DNA of 64,000 nucleotides from Flavonifractor sp. An82 (GCF_002159265.1 NZ_NFHG01000001.1:558001-622000); one strand, 5' to 3'; shown: positions 34,732 through 44,520, counted from the first letter of the stretch. Numbers and translations: made by a program. Notes: generated from the letters alone by a model not told the origin.

Positions 34732-35678
34732 TTCCCCTGCTCCGGCAGGGACAGCACGGTACCCGCCGCAATGGGATGGCCCCGCAGGTAGTCGGCAGCC
34801 TTCATGCGCTTGCCGCCGTCGGGCTGGATCTCCTCCAGCCGCAGCACAGTGCCTTCCCCGCAGGCTACAACCAGCCCCTCCTTCCCGGCGGCCAGAACGG
34901 TGCCGGGGGCGGCGTCGGTGTGCTCCTCAGAAACGACAGTTTTAAATACTTTACACCGCTTGTCTCCCAGGGTGGCCACGGCGGCGGGCCAGGGGATCAG
35001 ACCCCGGACCTGGTCGTGGAGCTGACGGGCGGTGCGGCCAAAGTCCATGGGGGACAGCTCCCGGCCCAGCATGGGGGCCAGGGTGGCTTTCTCATGGTCC
35101 TGGGGGGTGCGGGTAGCGGTACCGGCGGCGATCTGTGCCACCGTCTCCACCAGCAGCTGGGCGCCCAGCACGGCCAGCCGGTCGTGGAGGGTCACCACCG
35201 TCTCGTTGGGGTCGATGGGGGTGGCGGCCTGGGAGATGATGTCTCCCGCGTCCAGGTCGTGGGCCATGTGCATGATGGTGACGCCGGTCTCCTTGTCCCC
35301 GTTGAGTACCGCCCAGTTGATGGGGGCGGCCCCACGGTAGTTGGGCAGCAGGGACGAGTGGACGTTGATACACCCCTTGGGCGGTGCGGCCAGAATATCG
35401 TCAGGCAGGATGCGGCCGTAGGCGGCCACTACGATGAGTTCGGGGGCCAGCTCCTGGATCAGGGCCAGGGCGGTGCCGTCCCGCAGCTTGGTGGGCTGAT
35501 GCACCGGGATGTCGTGGGCCAGGGCACACTCCTTCACCGGGGGCGCCTGGAGCTTCATGCCCCGGTTCTTGGGCTTGTCGGGCTGGGTGAATACCCCGCA
35601 GATTTCATGGCCCGCCTGGATCAGGGCCTCCAGGGAGGGCACCGCGAAGTCGGGGGTGCCCATAAAGAGGATCCTCAT
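34728..35678 (-). CDS. fmt: methionyl-tRNA formyltransferase
   Basis: Formylates initiator Met-tRNA. 316 residues with the amino end RILFMGTPDFAVPSLEAL, the folate-site motif NVHSSLLPNYRGAAPINWA, and a carboxy-terminal OB-like domain. It overlaps def by four bases (ATGA), as in most bacteria where deformylase and formyltransferase are coupled. Confidence 0.98.
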   Translation of the reverse strand: MRILFMGTPDFAVPSLEALIQAGHEICGVFTQPDKPKNRGMKLQAPPVKECALAHDIPVHQPTKLRDGTALALIQELAPELIVVAAYGRILPDDILAAPPKGCINVHSSLLPNYRGAAPINWAVLNGDKETGVTIMHMAHDLDAGDIISQAATPIDPNETVVTLHDRLAVLGAQLLVETVAQIAAGTATRTPQDHEKATLAPMLGRELSPMDFGRTARQLHDQVRGLIPWPAAVATLGDKRCKVFKTVVSEEHTDAAPGTVLAAGKEGLVVACGEGTVLRLEEIQPDGGKRMKAADYLRGHPIAAGTVLSLPEQGK

Positions 35679-36169
35679 GCCTCGTCCTCCTCCGCCATCA
35701 GCTCGTCCAGCTCCTCGTTGGTGTACAGGCGGCCCGCCAGCTCAGTGAACAGGTGGCCGTCCAGGTGGTCGATCTCGTGGCAGAAGCAGCGGGCCACGAT
35801 GTTCTCCCCCTCCACCTCAAAGAAGTTGCCGTTGCGGTCCTGGGCCCGCACCTTGGCCTTCAGGGGGCGCTTCACCACGCCCCAGCGGCCGGGAACGGAC
35901 AGGCAGCCCTCAAAGCCCTCCTGCTCTCCCTCCCGCTCAATGATCTCCGGGTTGACCAGCTCCAGCATCTGGTCGTTGGCGTCCACCACAATAACCGCCC
36001 GGCGGAGGATGCCCACCTGGGGGGCAGCCAGTCCGGCGCCGTTGGCGTGGGCCAGGGTCTCCTTCAGATCGTCCAGCAGATCGTGGAGCTTTTGGTCAAA
36101 CTGGGTCACAGGGCGGCAGGCCTTGTGCAGGGCGGGGTCGCCGTCGGTGAGAATGGTACGCAGAGCCAT
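35675..36169 (-). CDS. def: peptide deformylase
   Basis: Removes the formyl group from new proteins. 164 residues with the three signature motifs GAGLAAPQVG, EGCLSVPG and HEIDHLDGHLF holding the metal cysteine and histidines. Placed between priA and fmt. Confidence 0.98.
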   Translation of the reverse strand: MALRTILTDGDPALHKACRPVTQFDQKLHDLLDDLKETLAHANGAGLAAPQVGILRRAVIVVDANDQMLELVNPEIIEREGEQEGFEGCLSVPGRWGVVKRPLKAKVRAQDRNGNFFEVEGENIVARCFCHEIDHLDGHLFTELAGRLYTNEELDELMAEEDEA

Positions 36170-36180
36170 AATATTTCCTC

Positions 36181-38646
36181 CTAATCCAGAGGGTTCACGT
36201 CGGCGGTCACCGACACCCCTCGGTTTTCTTTATCGGTCTGGGCCGCCCGCAGCAGGGCGGCGATCAGTTCACGTACCGGCCTGGTGTTGGCACAGGCCAT
36301 GGTCAGCCGGTAGCGGTAGCGCTCGTTGATTTTGGCGATAGAGGCCGGGGCGGGACCCAGCAGCTGGACCTCCAGATCCTGATAGGCGGGCAAGCGTAAC
36401 CAGCCCTCCAGGGTGCGCCGCAGGCGCATGCAGGTCCGCAGCACCGCCGCCTCCAGCTTGCCGGAGGCGGTGAGCACAAACAGGTCCCGGAAGGGCGGGC
36501 AGCCCCGCAGCCGCCGCAGGGCGATCTCCTGCTGGTAAAAGGCGTCGTAGTCCTGGCGGGCGGCGCAGCGGATCACGTCGTTGTCGGGGGTAAAAGTCTG
36601 AATGATGGCCCGTCCCCCCTTCTCTCCACGGCCCGCTCGTCCCACCACCTGAGTGAGCAGCGAGAAGGTGCGCTCACCCGCCCGGTAGTCGTCCACGTAC
36701 AGGGACTGGTCGGCGGAGATCACCCCCACCAGGGTCACGTTGGGAAAGTCCAGGCCCTTGGCCACCATCTGGGTGCCCAGCAGCACCGGAATGTTCTCCT
36801 GTTCAAACCGGGCAAACAGCTTCTCATGGCTGTGGGTGGCTGAGATGGAGTCGGCGTCCATCCGCAGCACCTCCCGGCCGGGCAGGGCCTGGGCCAGCTC
36901 CTCCTCCACCTTCTGGGTGCCCGCGCCGATAAAGTTCAGCGCTCCCCCGCAGGAGGGGCAGGCAGGAGGCAGGGGCTGGGAGTGGCCGCAGTAGTGGCAC
37001 ATGAGCCGCCCGTTAGCCGAGTGGTAGGTGAGATGGACGGAGCACCGGGGGCAGGTGGGCACCTCGCCGCACTCCCCACAGGTCACCATCCGGCTGGCGC
37101 CCCGGCGGTTGAGGAGCAGAATGGCCTGCTCCCCCCGGCTGGCGGTGTCCTCCAGGGCACGGGTGAGCACGCCGCTGAGGTCGGTGCCGTTGCCCTCCCG
37201 CAGCTCCCCCTTCATGTCCACGATGTCCACCGGCGGCAGGGGCCGCTGGTTATACCGCTGGGTCATGGGAAAGAGGTGGTAGGCCCCCCTCCGGGCCTGG
37301 TACATGGTCTCCACCGACGGAGTGGCCGAGGCCAGCAGCAGCAGGGCCTTATGCTGGACGCAGCGGAATTTTGCCACGTCCCGGGCGTGGTATTTGGGCA
37401 CGTTTTCCGACTGATAGGTCCCCTCCTGCTCCTCATCCAGCACGATGAGGCCCAGGTCCTTCAGGGGGGCAAAGACGGCGGAGCGGGTACCTACCACCAC
37501 CCGGGCCTCCCCCGCCCGGATGCGCTTCCACTCGTCGTACCGCTCCCCTGCTCTCAGGGAGGAGTGGAGCACGGCCACCTGCTCCCCGAAGTGGGAGGTG
37601 AACAGCCGCATGAGCTGGGGGGTCAGAGAGATCTCGGGCACCAGCACCAGGGCGGTATTCCCCCGCCGCAGGGTTTCGTAGATCAGCTTCAGATATACCT
37701 GGGTCTTGCCGCTGCCGGTGACGCCGTACAGCAGAGCGGCGGCGGGCTTATTTTCCGCAGCCAGGGCGTTGAGGCCGTCAAGGGCGGCCTGCTGCTCTTC
37801 ATTGAGGACCGGCTCCTGGGCCGGTTCCACCCCCTCCACGGTGATCCGGCGGTAGACCTCCCGCTTTTCCAGGGTGATGATCCCGCTTTTGGCCAGGGAG
37901 CGGAGGGTGGACGGGCTCGCTCCGGTAAAATAGCACAGCTCCTTGGTGGAGGCCGACCCGATGGAGCACAGCAGCTCTACCACCGCGTAGCGCAGGGGTG
38001 CGGTCTTTCGCTTGGCGGCGGCCTGGTCCAGGGCCTCCTGGGCGGGGACGGCCAGGGTGGCCACCTGCTCGGTCTTGTCCCCCACCCCACGGGAGGCACT
38101 GGTCTCCAGGGTGATGATCCCCTTGTCCCGCAGCAGCTTGAGGGCGGGGTTGGGGTCTTTGGTGCCAAAAGCCTCCCGGATGGTGGTCACATCGGCGCAG
38201 CCGCCGCCCGCGAAGAGCAGCTCCACTATGCGGCGGGCGTGGTCCGACTTTCCGGCGGCCTCATAGGCCGCCTCCCGGTCCACCCCGTCGGCCACCTTCC
38301 ACTGGTCCTGGAGCGCGTAATAGAGCCCCGCCGGCAGCATGGCCCGGGCGGCGTCGTACACGGTGCAGAACCACCGCTCCCGCATCCACAGGGCCAGCCG
38401 GATGGCCTCTCCGTCCAGCACCGGGGACTCGTCCAGCAGGGTGAGCACCGGCTTCAGGGGGACCTCTCCCCCTCCGCCCTCCTCCAGGGCCAGCACGATG
38501 CCTTCGGTGTGGCGGTTGCCGGCGCCGAAGGGCACAATGACCCGCATACCGGGGGCCAGCTGGGGAACCAGCTCGGTGGGCACGGCGTAATCGTAGGGCT
38601 TGTCGATGGCGTAGGTGGCGGCCTTCAGGGCGATTTTCGCTACCAT
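36181..38646 (-). CDS. priA: primosomal replication helicase PriA
   Basis: Restarts stalled forks. 821 residues: amino-terminal DNA-binding part, Walker A GVTGSGKTQVYL, the DEEQEGTY (DEAH-like) motif, a zinc-binding region with repeated CxxC (CGECGEVPTCPRC, CHYCGHSQPLPPACPSCG) and helicase motifs V/VI (LLTQVVGRAGRGEKGGRA). I start at 38646 because the GGGAGGAG ribosome site is six bases ahead; the ATG at 38652 would touch it. coaBC, which sits between rpoZ and priA in B. subtilis, is absent here. Confidence 0.97.
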   Translation of the reverse strand: MVAKIALKAATYAIDKPYDYAVPTELVPQLAPGMRVIVPFGAGNRHTEGIVLALEEGGGGEVPLKPVLTLLDESPVLDGEAIRLALWMRERWFCTVYDAARAMLPAGLYYALQDQWKVADGVDREAAYEAAGKSDHARRIVELLFAGGGCADVTTIREAFGTKDPNPALKLLRDKGIITLETSASRGVGDKTEQVATLAVPAQEALDQAAAKRKTAPLRYAVVELLCSIGSASTKELCYFTGASPSTLRSLAKSGIITLEKREVYRRITVEGVEPAQEPVLNEEQQAALDGLNALAAENKPAAALLYGVTGSGKTQVYLKLIYETLRRGNTALVLVPEISLTPQLMRLFTSHFGEQVAVLHSSLRAGERYDEWKRIRAGEARVVVGTRSAVFAPLKDLGLIVLDEEQEGTYQSENVPKYHARDVAKFRCVQHKALLLLASATPSVETMYQARRGAYHLFPMTQRYNQRPLPPVDIVDMKGELREGNGTDLSGVLTRALEDTASRGEQAILLLNRRGASRMVTCGECGEVPTCPRCSVHLTYHSANGRLMCHYCGHSQPLPPACPSCGGALNFIGAGTQKVEEELAQALPGREVLRMDADSISATHSHEKLFARFEQENIPVLLGTQMVAKGLDFPNVTLVGVISADQSLYVDDYRAGERTFSLLTQVVGRAGRGEKGGRAIIQTFTPDNDVIRCAARQDYDAFYQQEIALRRLRGCPPFRDLFVLTASGKLEAAVLRTCMRLRRTLEGWLRLPAYQDLEVQLLGPAPASIAKINERYRYRLTMACANTRPVRELIAALLRAAQTDKENRGVSVTADVNPLD

Positions 38647-38681
38647 GTCCATCTCCTCCCTACTTGCCCTAAGGACAGCCC

Positions 38682-38719
38682 GAGGCAAGCGACAGGCCGG
38701 AAAGTCTGTCGCTTGCCTC
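38682..38719 (-). other. hairpin between rpoZ and priA
   Basis: GAGGCAAGCGACAG and CTGTCGCTTGCCTC form a perfect 14-bp stem with a ten-base loop. There is no T-run, so it is not a standard terminator; it may slow polymerase or protect transcript ends. It occupies the place where coaBC lies in B. subtilis. Confidence 0.6.
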
Positions 38720-38733
38720 TCATTCCTCTCATG

Positions 38734-38934
38734 TTAGGCCTCTTCTTCGTGAAGGTCCACCTTGCCCTCGGCCACCTCACGGATGGCGATGGTGACGGGC
38801 TTATCATCCAGAGAGATGCCGGCGTCCTCCGCCTCGGTGGCCACCTGACGGGCCCGCTGGGCCACCACGTTGACCAGCATATAGCGGCTGGGGACCTGCT
38901 GCAGCAGTTTATTCATAGGGGGTTCGAGCATCAT
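38734..38934 (-). CDS. rpoZ: RNA polymerase omega subunit
   Basis: A 66-residue omega subunit. Key parts are SRYMLVNVVAQRARQV, which wraps the beta-prime tail, and KPVTIAIREVAEGKV. Position directly after gmk is the rule in Firmicutes. Confidence 0.95.
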   Translation of the reverse strand: MMLEPPMNKLLQQVPSRYMLVNVVAQRARQVATEAEDAGISLDDKPVTIAIREVAEGKVDLHEEEA

Positions 38935-38940
38935 AGCGTA

Positions 38941-39549
38941 TCAGACTCCTTCTACCAGATTCATGCGGTTTTTGGTGCGGCAGCCCTCGGCGGTGAGGAT
39001 GGCGATGATCTCGCCCGCCGCGTCGGACACCTTGTCGTTGACCACCAGATAGTCGTAATATTGGATCTCACGGTACTCCTCCCGGGCCTTCTGGAGCCGG
39101 CCCTGGATCACCTCTTCACTGTCGGTGGCCCGGCGGTGAAGGCGGCGGGAGAGCTCCTCAAAGGAGGGGGGCACGATGAAGATGCACACCGCGTCGGGGC
39201 ACTTGGCCCGCACCTTGGCGGCGCCCTGCACCTCGATATCCAGCAGCACATCGATGCCGGCGTCCAGCTGTTCCTGGATCACCCGCAGGGAGGTACCGTA
39301 ATAATTATGGACATATTCTGCGTATTCCAACAGCTCGTCGTTGGCGATCATCCGCTCAAATTCGTCCCGGGAGACGAAGTTGTAGTTGACCCCGTGCTCC
39401 TCGCCCACCCGGGGCTGCCGGGTGGTGAAGGACACGGAAAAGTGGATGTCCTTGCGCTCGCTGAGCAGTTCGGCGATCACCGTACTCTTTCCAACACCGG
39501 ACGGACCGGAGAGCACGATCAGCGTGCCCCGTTCTTTCTTTCTTCCCAT
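38941..39549 (-). CDS. gmk: guanylate kinase
   Basis: GMP to GDP, essential for nucleotide pools. 202 residues with P-loop SGPSGVGKSTV, the GMP-binding FTTRQPRVGEEHGVNY segment and ALLDIEVQG-like VLLDIEVQGA. The start ATG overlaps the remA stop (TGATG); a TTG one codon earlier is also possible and has better ribosome-site spacing. Confidence 0.97.
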   Translation of the reverse strand: MGRKKERGTLIVLSGPSGVGKSTVIAELLSERKDIHFSVSFTTRQPRVGEEHGVNYNFVSRDEFERMIANDELLEYAEYVHNYYGTSLRVIQEQLDAGIDVLLDIEVQGAAKVRAKCPDAVCIFIVPPSFEELSRRLHRRATDSEEVIQGRLQKAREEYREIQYYDYLVVNDKVSDAAGEIIAILTAEGCRTKNRMNLVEGV

Positions 39550-39821
39550 CAAGGCGTCTCTTCCTCCTCTGCGGCTTCCGCGGTCTCCTTTCCGGCCAGT
39601 CGGCCGGCCACCGTCTCCGTCTGGAGGGCGGAGAGCACGATGTGGTCGCTGTCCATGATGAGCACCGCCCGGGTGCGCCGGCCATAGGTGGCGTCGATGA
39701 GGGTGCCCTTGTCACGGGCCTCCTGCACCATGCGCTTGATGGGGGCGGATTCGGGACTGACGATGGCGATGAGCCGCCCTGCGGATACCATATTGCCAAA
39801 GCCGATATTGATCAGTTTCAT
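39549..39821 (-). CDS. remA: RemA-family DNA-binding regulator (DUF370)
   Basis: A 90-residue protein starting [20 protein letters not shown], the hallmark of RemA, which in B. subtilis activates biofilm matrix and osmolyte genes. The [20 protein letters not shown] stretch is also conserved. AAGGAG lies seven bases ahead of the ATG. The tail ([12 protein letters not shown]) is more acidic than usual. Between yicC and gmk as in Bacillus. Confidence 0.95.
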   Translation of the reverse strand: MKLINIGFGNMVSAGRLIAIVSPESAPIKRMVQEARDKGTLIDATYGRRTRAVLIMDSDHIVLSALQTETVAGRLAGKETAEAAEEEETP

Positions 39822-39832
39822 CCGACCGCTCC

Positions 39833-40711
39833 TTACTCGATGTTCTGGATCTGCTCCCGGATCTTCTCGATCTCGGCCTTGATCTCCACCACATAGCCGG
39901 CGGTCTCGATGTCGCTGCACTTGGAGCCGATGGTGTTGGCCTCCCGGTTGAACTCCTGGATCAGGAAGTCCAGCTTGCGGCCCATGGCTCCGCCCTGGCT
40001 GAGCATGTGCTCCAGCTGGGACAGATGGCTGCGCAGGCGGACGGTCTCCTCGTCAACCGCCACCTTGTCGGCGTAGATGGCCGCCTCGGTAAGGATGCGG
40101 CTCTCGTCGATCTGAGTGTTCTGGAGCACTTCGTTCATCCGGGCCAGCAGCTTGGCCCGATAATCGGCCACAATGCCGGGAGAGCGCTCCTCCACCTTGG
40201 ACACCAGGCCCTCAATGGTGGCCGCCCGGGACCGGACGTCCTGGCACAGCTTCTCCCCTTCCCGGGCGCGCATGGCGTCGAAGTCGTCCAGGGCCAGGTC
40301 CAGCACCGAGCAGATGTCGGCGGCCAGGGCCTCCAGGTCCTCCTGGGTCTTCTCCACCAGGAACACGTCCTGGAACCGGGACAGCAGGGACACGGAGATA
40401 TCGTCCCGCAGACCGTAGGTGTCCCGCAGGTCCTTCAGAGCGGCAAAATAACCGTCAGCCACCGGCTTGTTCACCGAGATGGTCACGTCCCCGTTCTGGG
40501 AGGGGCCGATGGTGACAAACACGTCCACCTTGCCCCGGGAAATACGGCTCTGGACCCGGCTTTTCACCGCGTCCTCGGCAAAGACATAGATGCGGGGCAG
40601 CTTGACGGTACAGTCCAGATAGCGGTTGTTCACCGAGCGCAGCTCCACCGTAATGGATCGGCCGTTGACGTTGGCCTCTCCCCGGCCGTAGCCGGTCATA
40701 CTCTTGACCAA
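39833..40711 (-). CDS. yicC: YicC/YloC-family endoribonuclease
   Basis: 292 residues, starting from TTG at 40711 to give [20 protein letters not shown], the standard YicC amino end; AGGGGG is eight bases ahead. The carboxy-terminal part keeps the DUF1732 signature ([19 protein letters not shown]). The family cleaves RNA and affects small-RNA turnover. First gene of the yicC-remA-gmk-rpoZ-priA operon. Confidence 0.95.
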   Translation of the reverse strand: MVKSMTGYGRGEANVNGRSITVELRSVNNRYLDCTVKLPRIYVFAEDAVKSRVQSRISRGKVDVFVTIGPSQNGDVTISVNKPVADGYFAALKDLRDTYGLRDDISVSLLSRFQDVFLVEKTQEDLEALAADICSVLDLALDDFDAMRAREGEKLCQDVRSRAATIEGLVSKVEERSPGIVADYRAKLLARMNEVLQNTQIDESRILTEAAIYADKVAVDEETVRLRSHLSQLEHMLSQGGAMGRKLDFLIQEFNREANTIGSKCSDIETAGYVVEIKAEIEKIREQIQNIE

Positions 40712-40781
40712 GTGGGGTTCCCCCTGTTCGCGTATAGTGTCTTCCGCCCCGGAGGCGGAAGGAACGCTTCATATCTTATAT

Positions 40782-40810
40782 AGTATACCAAACTACCGAT
40801 TCTTCCGCAA
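40782..40810 (-). promoter_or_regulatory. promoter of the yicC operon
   Basis: TTGCGG (40810-40805), 17 bases, TATACT (40787-40782) on the minus strand. The -35 lies inside the end of the upstream membrane-protein gene. In the leader, CTTCCGCC / GGCGGAAG form a hairpin near 40741-40760. Confidence 0.6.
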
Positions 40811-41332
40811 GACCCTGTCCACCCGGGCGGCGTAGAAGGCGATGAGCTTGGAAAAGCCCACATCGTAGATCACAAAGCCCACATTGCCTGCCAGGAAGAC
40901 CATCCAGGTCTGACCCAGGGCGGCGGGCAGGAAGGGCAGAAAGAGAGCTTTCAGGCCGAACCACAGCACCGCCAGGGCGGCGTTGCACACCGCCAGCTTG
41001 CCTATCCACTCCAGCACCCGGCTGGGCAGCCGCTCCAGCAGGCTCTTGAGCATGGGCCACAGGCCGAAGAAGATGAGGTAGAGCAGGGCCGCGCTCTTGG
41101 CGGGGATGAGCAGCAGACCCAGGATGCCGGTGGCGGCGTAGCAGAAGAAGCCCGCCCCCAGGCCGGCGGACACCACCGCCCCCGCCGGGAAGATCCCGGC
41201 CAGAGCCACCACCCCCAGCTTGCCGCTGGGAGCCAGAAAGGCCAGATAGAGACAGATCAGGGACAGACCGGTGAGCAAGCCCACCAGGGCCGTCCGACCC
41301 GCGCCGCCGCGGTAGGAAGTGCGCCCGGCCAC
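40793..41332 (-). CDS. uncharacterised membrane protein
   Basis: 179 residues from a GTG start, with five or six hydrophobic segments and a basic tail (RVDRVLRKNR). No motif that I recognise; the general look is that of small transporter-component or DUF2232-like proteins, but that is a guess. It follows the J-protein gene by three bases, so it belongs to the cdaA-to-here operon. Confidence 0.7.
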   Translation of the reverse strand: MAGRTSYRGGAGRTALVGLLTGLSLICLYLAFLAPSGKLGVVALAGIFPAGAVVSAGLGAGFFCYAATGILGLLLIPAKSAALLYLIFFGLWPMLKSLLERLPSRVLEWIGKLAVCNAALAVLWFGLKALFLPFLPAALGQTWMVFLAGNVGFVIYDVGFSKLIAFYAARVDRVLRKNR

Positions 41333-41335
41333 GGC

Positions 41336-41941
41336 TCAGTTCCCGCAGCCGCCGCACAGGCAGTTGAGGCACATGCAGGCGGTACACAGATCGCAGGCGT
41401 CGGGGCCGCCGCCGTAGCCGTAGGGCCGGTAGGCCTGGCCGCCCTGGCGCATCATCAGCAGGGCCTGCCGGTACTCCGCGTTGGAGGGGTCCATGTTGCA
41501 GGCCATCTGGATATGCTGGGTGGCCTCATCCAGCCAGCCTTTCCGGTAGGCCAGAGAGCCGGTGAGGAAGTGCCACTCGGCGTCCTGATTGGAGGCGGTG
41601 CGCAGCAGCTGCTCGGCCCGGCTCAGATCCCCCACGTTGATGGCCTGGCGGATCTGGTTGTAGAGGGCGGAGCCCCCCTGGGCACCGTACTGCTGCTGAT
41701 AGCCACCCTGGTAGCCGCCGCTCTGGTAGCTCCCCTGACGGCCGCCGCCTCCGCTGCGCATCTTGGTGATGGCGTCGTAGGCCTGGTTGATCTCCTTCAT
41801 CTTCTCCTCCGCCAGATCGGCCAGAGGATTGTTCTGATAGTTGTCCGGATGATATTTCCGGGCCAGATCCCGGTAGGCCCGCTTGATCTCGTCGTCGCTG
41901 GCGTCCGGTTTGACTCCCAGTACGCTGTAAGGATCGCTCAT
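41336..41941 (-). CDS. DnaJ-domain protein with cysteine-rich tail
   Basis: 201 residues. The J domain is amino-terminal ([20 protein letters not shown]..., with HPD at about residue 31) and would stimulate an Hsp70. A Gly/Gln/Tyr-rich linker follows, then a TPR-like stretch, and finally a tail with seven cysteines ([17 protein letters not shown]), perhaps metal-binding. The start at 41941 has AGGAG nine bases ahead. Overlaps DUF5685 by four bases. Confidence 0.88.
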   Translation of the reverse strand: MSDPYSVLGVKPDASDDEIKRAYRDLARKYHPDNYQNNPLADLAEEKMKEINQAYDAITKMRSGGGGRQGSYQSGGYQGGYQQQYGAQGGSALYNQIRQAINVGDLSRAEQLLRTASNQDAEWHFLTGSLAYRKGWLDEATQHIQMACNMDPSNAEYRQALLMMRQGGQAYRPYGYGGGPDACDLCTACMCLNCLCGGCGN

Positions 41942-42807
41942 GTACGTTTTCTCCTGTCTGTATGATTGGCGGCCTTCCATTGGCCGGTAAAAACCAGTTC
42001 CTCCACGGCGGGCAGACCCAGCCAGAGGATATTCTCCACCGTCTCCTGCCAGTGGCCCAGCTCCAGCAGCATCATGGCGGAGCTGGCCAGGTTCAGGGAG
42101 TGGCGCAGGGTGGTGCGCAGGGTCTCCCTCCCCTCCTCCGCCCTGCCGTCAAAGCGAGCGAGAATGGGATTATAGGCCCCGGTGCGCTGGTCCTCCTCCA
42201 GGTCGTCCCAGGCGTCCACCAGATAGATCCACCGGCCCACGTGGTAGAGCAGCTGCTCCATGGCCCGGTCCCGGGCGCTGTCCCCCGAGGGGGGCGCCGC
42301 TCCGGCCAGCAGCCGGGCGAAGGTGTCCGCCGTCCGGTCCATGGAGGGGCATTTCTCTGCCTCAAGAGCGGTCAGCTCCTCCAGGCATTGGCGCACCTGA
42401 GCGTCAAACTCAGGCCGGGCAGCCGCCGCCTTCCGGTAGCCCCGGCGGAGCAGCAGGGAGAGCAGCCGGGCGGGCAGACCCCTGAAAAAGGAACTGTCCG
42501 CCACCGTGTCCCGCAGCTTCCAGTAGCTGAGGATGGTACCGGCGTCGGCTGCCGCGTCCACCCCGGCGGAGAGGACGCAGTTCTTCTTCCGGCACCACAG
42601 CCGGGCGGGACAGCGCCTGGCCGCGGGCTCCGGCTTGCTGCCGTCCAGCAGCATGGCCAGAAAGGTAAAGTCGTAGTTGAGGAACATCCGGGCCACAAAG
42701 CCGTGGCGTCTGCCCAGGGCGTGACACACTCCGCAATAGAGGGCCTCGTAGTCCCGGTTCTGGCGTACCTTCAGTTCGTCCCGCCAGGGGCGCACATAGC
42801 CGAACAT
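41938..42807 (-). CDS. DUF5685 family protein
   Basis: 289 residues. Recognisable from the amino end [20 protein letters not shown] followed by [13 protein letters not shown]. Mostly helical, with conserved Cys and Asp ([11 protein letters not shown]) that recall all-helical prenyl-transfer or metal-binding folds, but the function is not known. It sits between an RseC-like protein and a J-protein, both overlapping, so the three may act together. Confidence 0.82.
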   Translation of the reverse strand: MFGYVRPWRDELKVRQNRDYEALYCGVCHALGRRHGFVARMFLNYDFTFLAMLLDGSKPEPAARRCPARLWCRKKNCVLSAGVDAAADAGTILSYWKLRDTVADSSFFRGLPARLLSLLLRRGYRKAAAARPEFDAQVRQCLEELTALEAEKCPSMDRTADTFARLLAGAAPPSGDSARDRAMEQLLYHVGRWIYLVDAWDDLEEDQRTGAYNPILARFDGRAEEGRETLRTTLRHSLNLASSAMMLLELGHWQETVENILWLGLPAVEELVFTGQWKAANHTDRRKRT

Positions 42808-43235
42808 CAGTCGGCGGGGTTAATGGCGGTGATGCAGAAGGTGATGGAGCGGCTGCGGCGCACCTGCCGGTCCAGCAGCACCGCCAGCAGCACCCCTACG
42901 GCAAAGCCTACGCCGCCTGCCGCGGCGCTGACGCCGCCGCTCATTCCCAGGGCCGCACAGATGAAGTAGCCCAGGAAGAAGAGGAGGAAGGGCACCAGGT
43001 AGACCACCACGGCGGCCTTCAAAATGCCGCCGGTGGAGGACTCCACCCGCACCATGTCCCCGGGCATGGCCCGCACCGGGTTGGCGGCCATGACGGCCAC
43101 GGTGGAGCTGACCATCAGCTCACTGCAACCGCCGCCGCACTTGGAACAGTCGTGGCCGCAGGCGGACTGGCGTTTCACCGCCACCTCCGCCCGGCCGTCT
43201 GGAAATACTTTGGTCACTTTTGCTGTCTGTATCAT
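42807..43235 (-). CDS. RseC/MucC-type SoxR-reducing system protein
   Basis: 142 residues with an amino-terminal cysteine cluster (CGHDCSKCGGGC) and two membrane segments (about 73-92 and 98-118). This is the RseC/MucC layout, linked in other bacteria to reduction of SoxR and to Rnf complexes. Neither partner is near. The stop shares one base with the DUF5685 start (TGATG). Confidence 0.85.
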   Translation of the reverse strand: MIQTAKVTKVFPDGRAEVAVKRQSACGHDCSKCGGGCSELMVSSTVAVMAANPVRAMPGDMVRVESSTGGILKAAVVVYLVPFLLFFLGYFICAALGMSGGVSAAAGGVGFAVGVLLAVLLDRQVRRSRSITFCITAINPAD

Positions 43236-43275
43236 GGAATCACCTTTGTATTGGAATCGATCAGGTATTGTTTCC

Positions 43276-44520
43276 CTAGGACAGGGACACCGAGATGGAG
43301 TAGTCTCCCACCACGCCCACTTTGCTGCTGCCGTCCAGATAGACCTTGACGGGGACAGTGCGGCTGCCGGTGGACGGGTCGGTGTTGGACAGGTCGGCCA
43401 CGATGCGCAGCTGGGACTCAGTCACCTTGTTGACCTCCTCCTCCGGGCCGCGGATAAGGACGCTGCACGACTTGGTGATGGCCTCCGCCTCATAGCCCCC
43501 CGGGGTGTTGATGATCTCGATGTTGTCTACCTTCATGGTACGGGTGGCAAGGCCCTGGATGGTAACGGTCACCGTCACCTCCGTGATGCCGCTGACGTTG
43601 GTCAGCTCGGGGGAGAGTTCGATCTCCTTTACGAAGGTATTGGTGCCGTAGACGTCGGACAGGTCGATGTCGCCCAGAGAGATCTCCTTCAGCCCCTCCA
43701 GATCGGACTGGCTGCCCGACACCATAATGGTGTCGGCGGGCTCAATGGTCACCTTGGCGTTCTCCGCCGTGGCGCCGCCGCCGTCGATGAGGTTGACGGT
43801 GAGAGGCACCTCCTTGAGCACCTCCACCGGCAGGGTGACCAGCACGCTCTCCGGATCGGTCTTCAGGTTGCTGCTGGATACCACGCCGCCATCCAGATCC
43901 ACCAGGCTGTAGCTGCACTGCTCGCTGTAGGTCTCGGTCAGGCCCTCCTGGGCAATGGTGACCTGGGCGTGATCCACCTGCTCCACCAGCTCCTCGGGAC
44001 CGCTGACGCTGATCCGCTGAGGCGTGACGGTGATCTCGCCCCGCTGGTAGCCCTCGGCCACGCTGCCTTCAAAGACGGCCAGCACGTCTACCTCCTTGGT
44101 CTCCCAGCGGGAGACAGTAAAGTCCACCGCGGCGGGACTGGTATACCGCAGGTCGATGGCGTCGGTGGAGGTGATGGACCGGGGATAGCTGATGATGCGG
44201 GTGGTGATGGGAATGGACTGCTCCCCCGGCTCAGTAATGCCGGACACGTCGACGGTCACGGTCACATCCCCCTGGGACAGGCGCTTGAACACCTCCCGCC
44301 GGGCCTGGATGTTGAGGCTGACGGTCTGGCTGGCTCCATCAGAGATCATCAGACCCCGTTCCTCCAGCACGTCCAGGCCGCTGAATACCACCTGCACGTT
44401 GCGGATGGTACCGGTGGCGATAGGATTGGCCTCCTTGCCCACATACACCCACAGCACAAAGGCCATCAGGATGGAGACCAGAATATAAAACCACCGGCTG
44501 TCAGTGAGTTTTTTCATCAT
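43276..44520 (-). CDS. cdaR: CdaA regulatory protein, YbbR domains
   Basis: 414 residues: one amino-terminal membrane helix (FYILVSILMAFVLWVYV) followed by about four extracellular YbbR repeats, such as VNLNIQARREVFKRL-like and VTPQRISVSGPEELVEQV. In Bacillus and Listeria it binds and controls the diadenylate cyclase CdaA. It overlaps cdaA by 20 bases. glmM, the usual third gene, is not next to it here. Confidence 0.95.
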   Translation of the reverse strand: MMKKLTDSRWFYILVSILMAFVLWVYVGKEANPIATGTIRNVQVVFSGLDVLEERGLMISDGASQTVSLNIQARREVFKRLSQGDVTVTVDVSGITEPGEQSIPITTRIISYPRSITSTDAIDLRYTSPAAVDFTVSRWETKEVDVLAVFEGSVAEGYQRGEITVTPQRISVSGPEELVEQVDHAQVTIAQEGLTETYSEQCSYSLVDLDGGVVSSSNLKTDPESVLVTLPVEVLKEVPLTVNLIDGGGATAENAKVTIEPADTIMVSGSQSDLEGLKEISLGDIDLSDVYGTNTFVKEIELSPELTNVSGITEVTVTVTIQGLATRTMKVDNIEIINTPGGYEAEAITKSCSVLIRGPEEEVNKVTESQLRIVADLSNTDPSTGSRTVPVKVYLDGSSKVGVVGDYSISVSLS

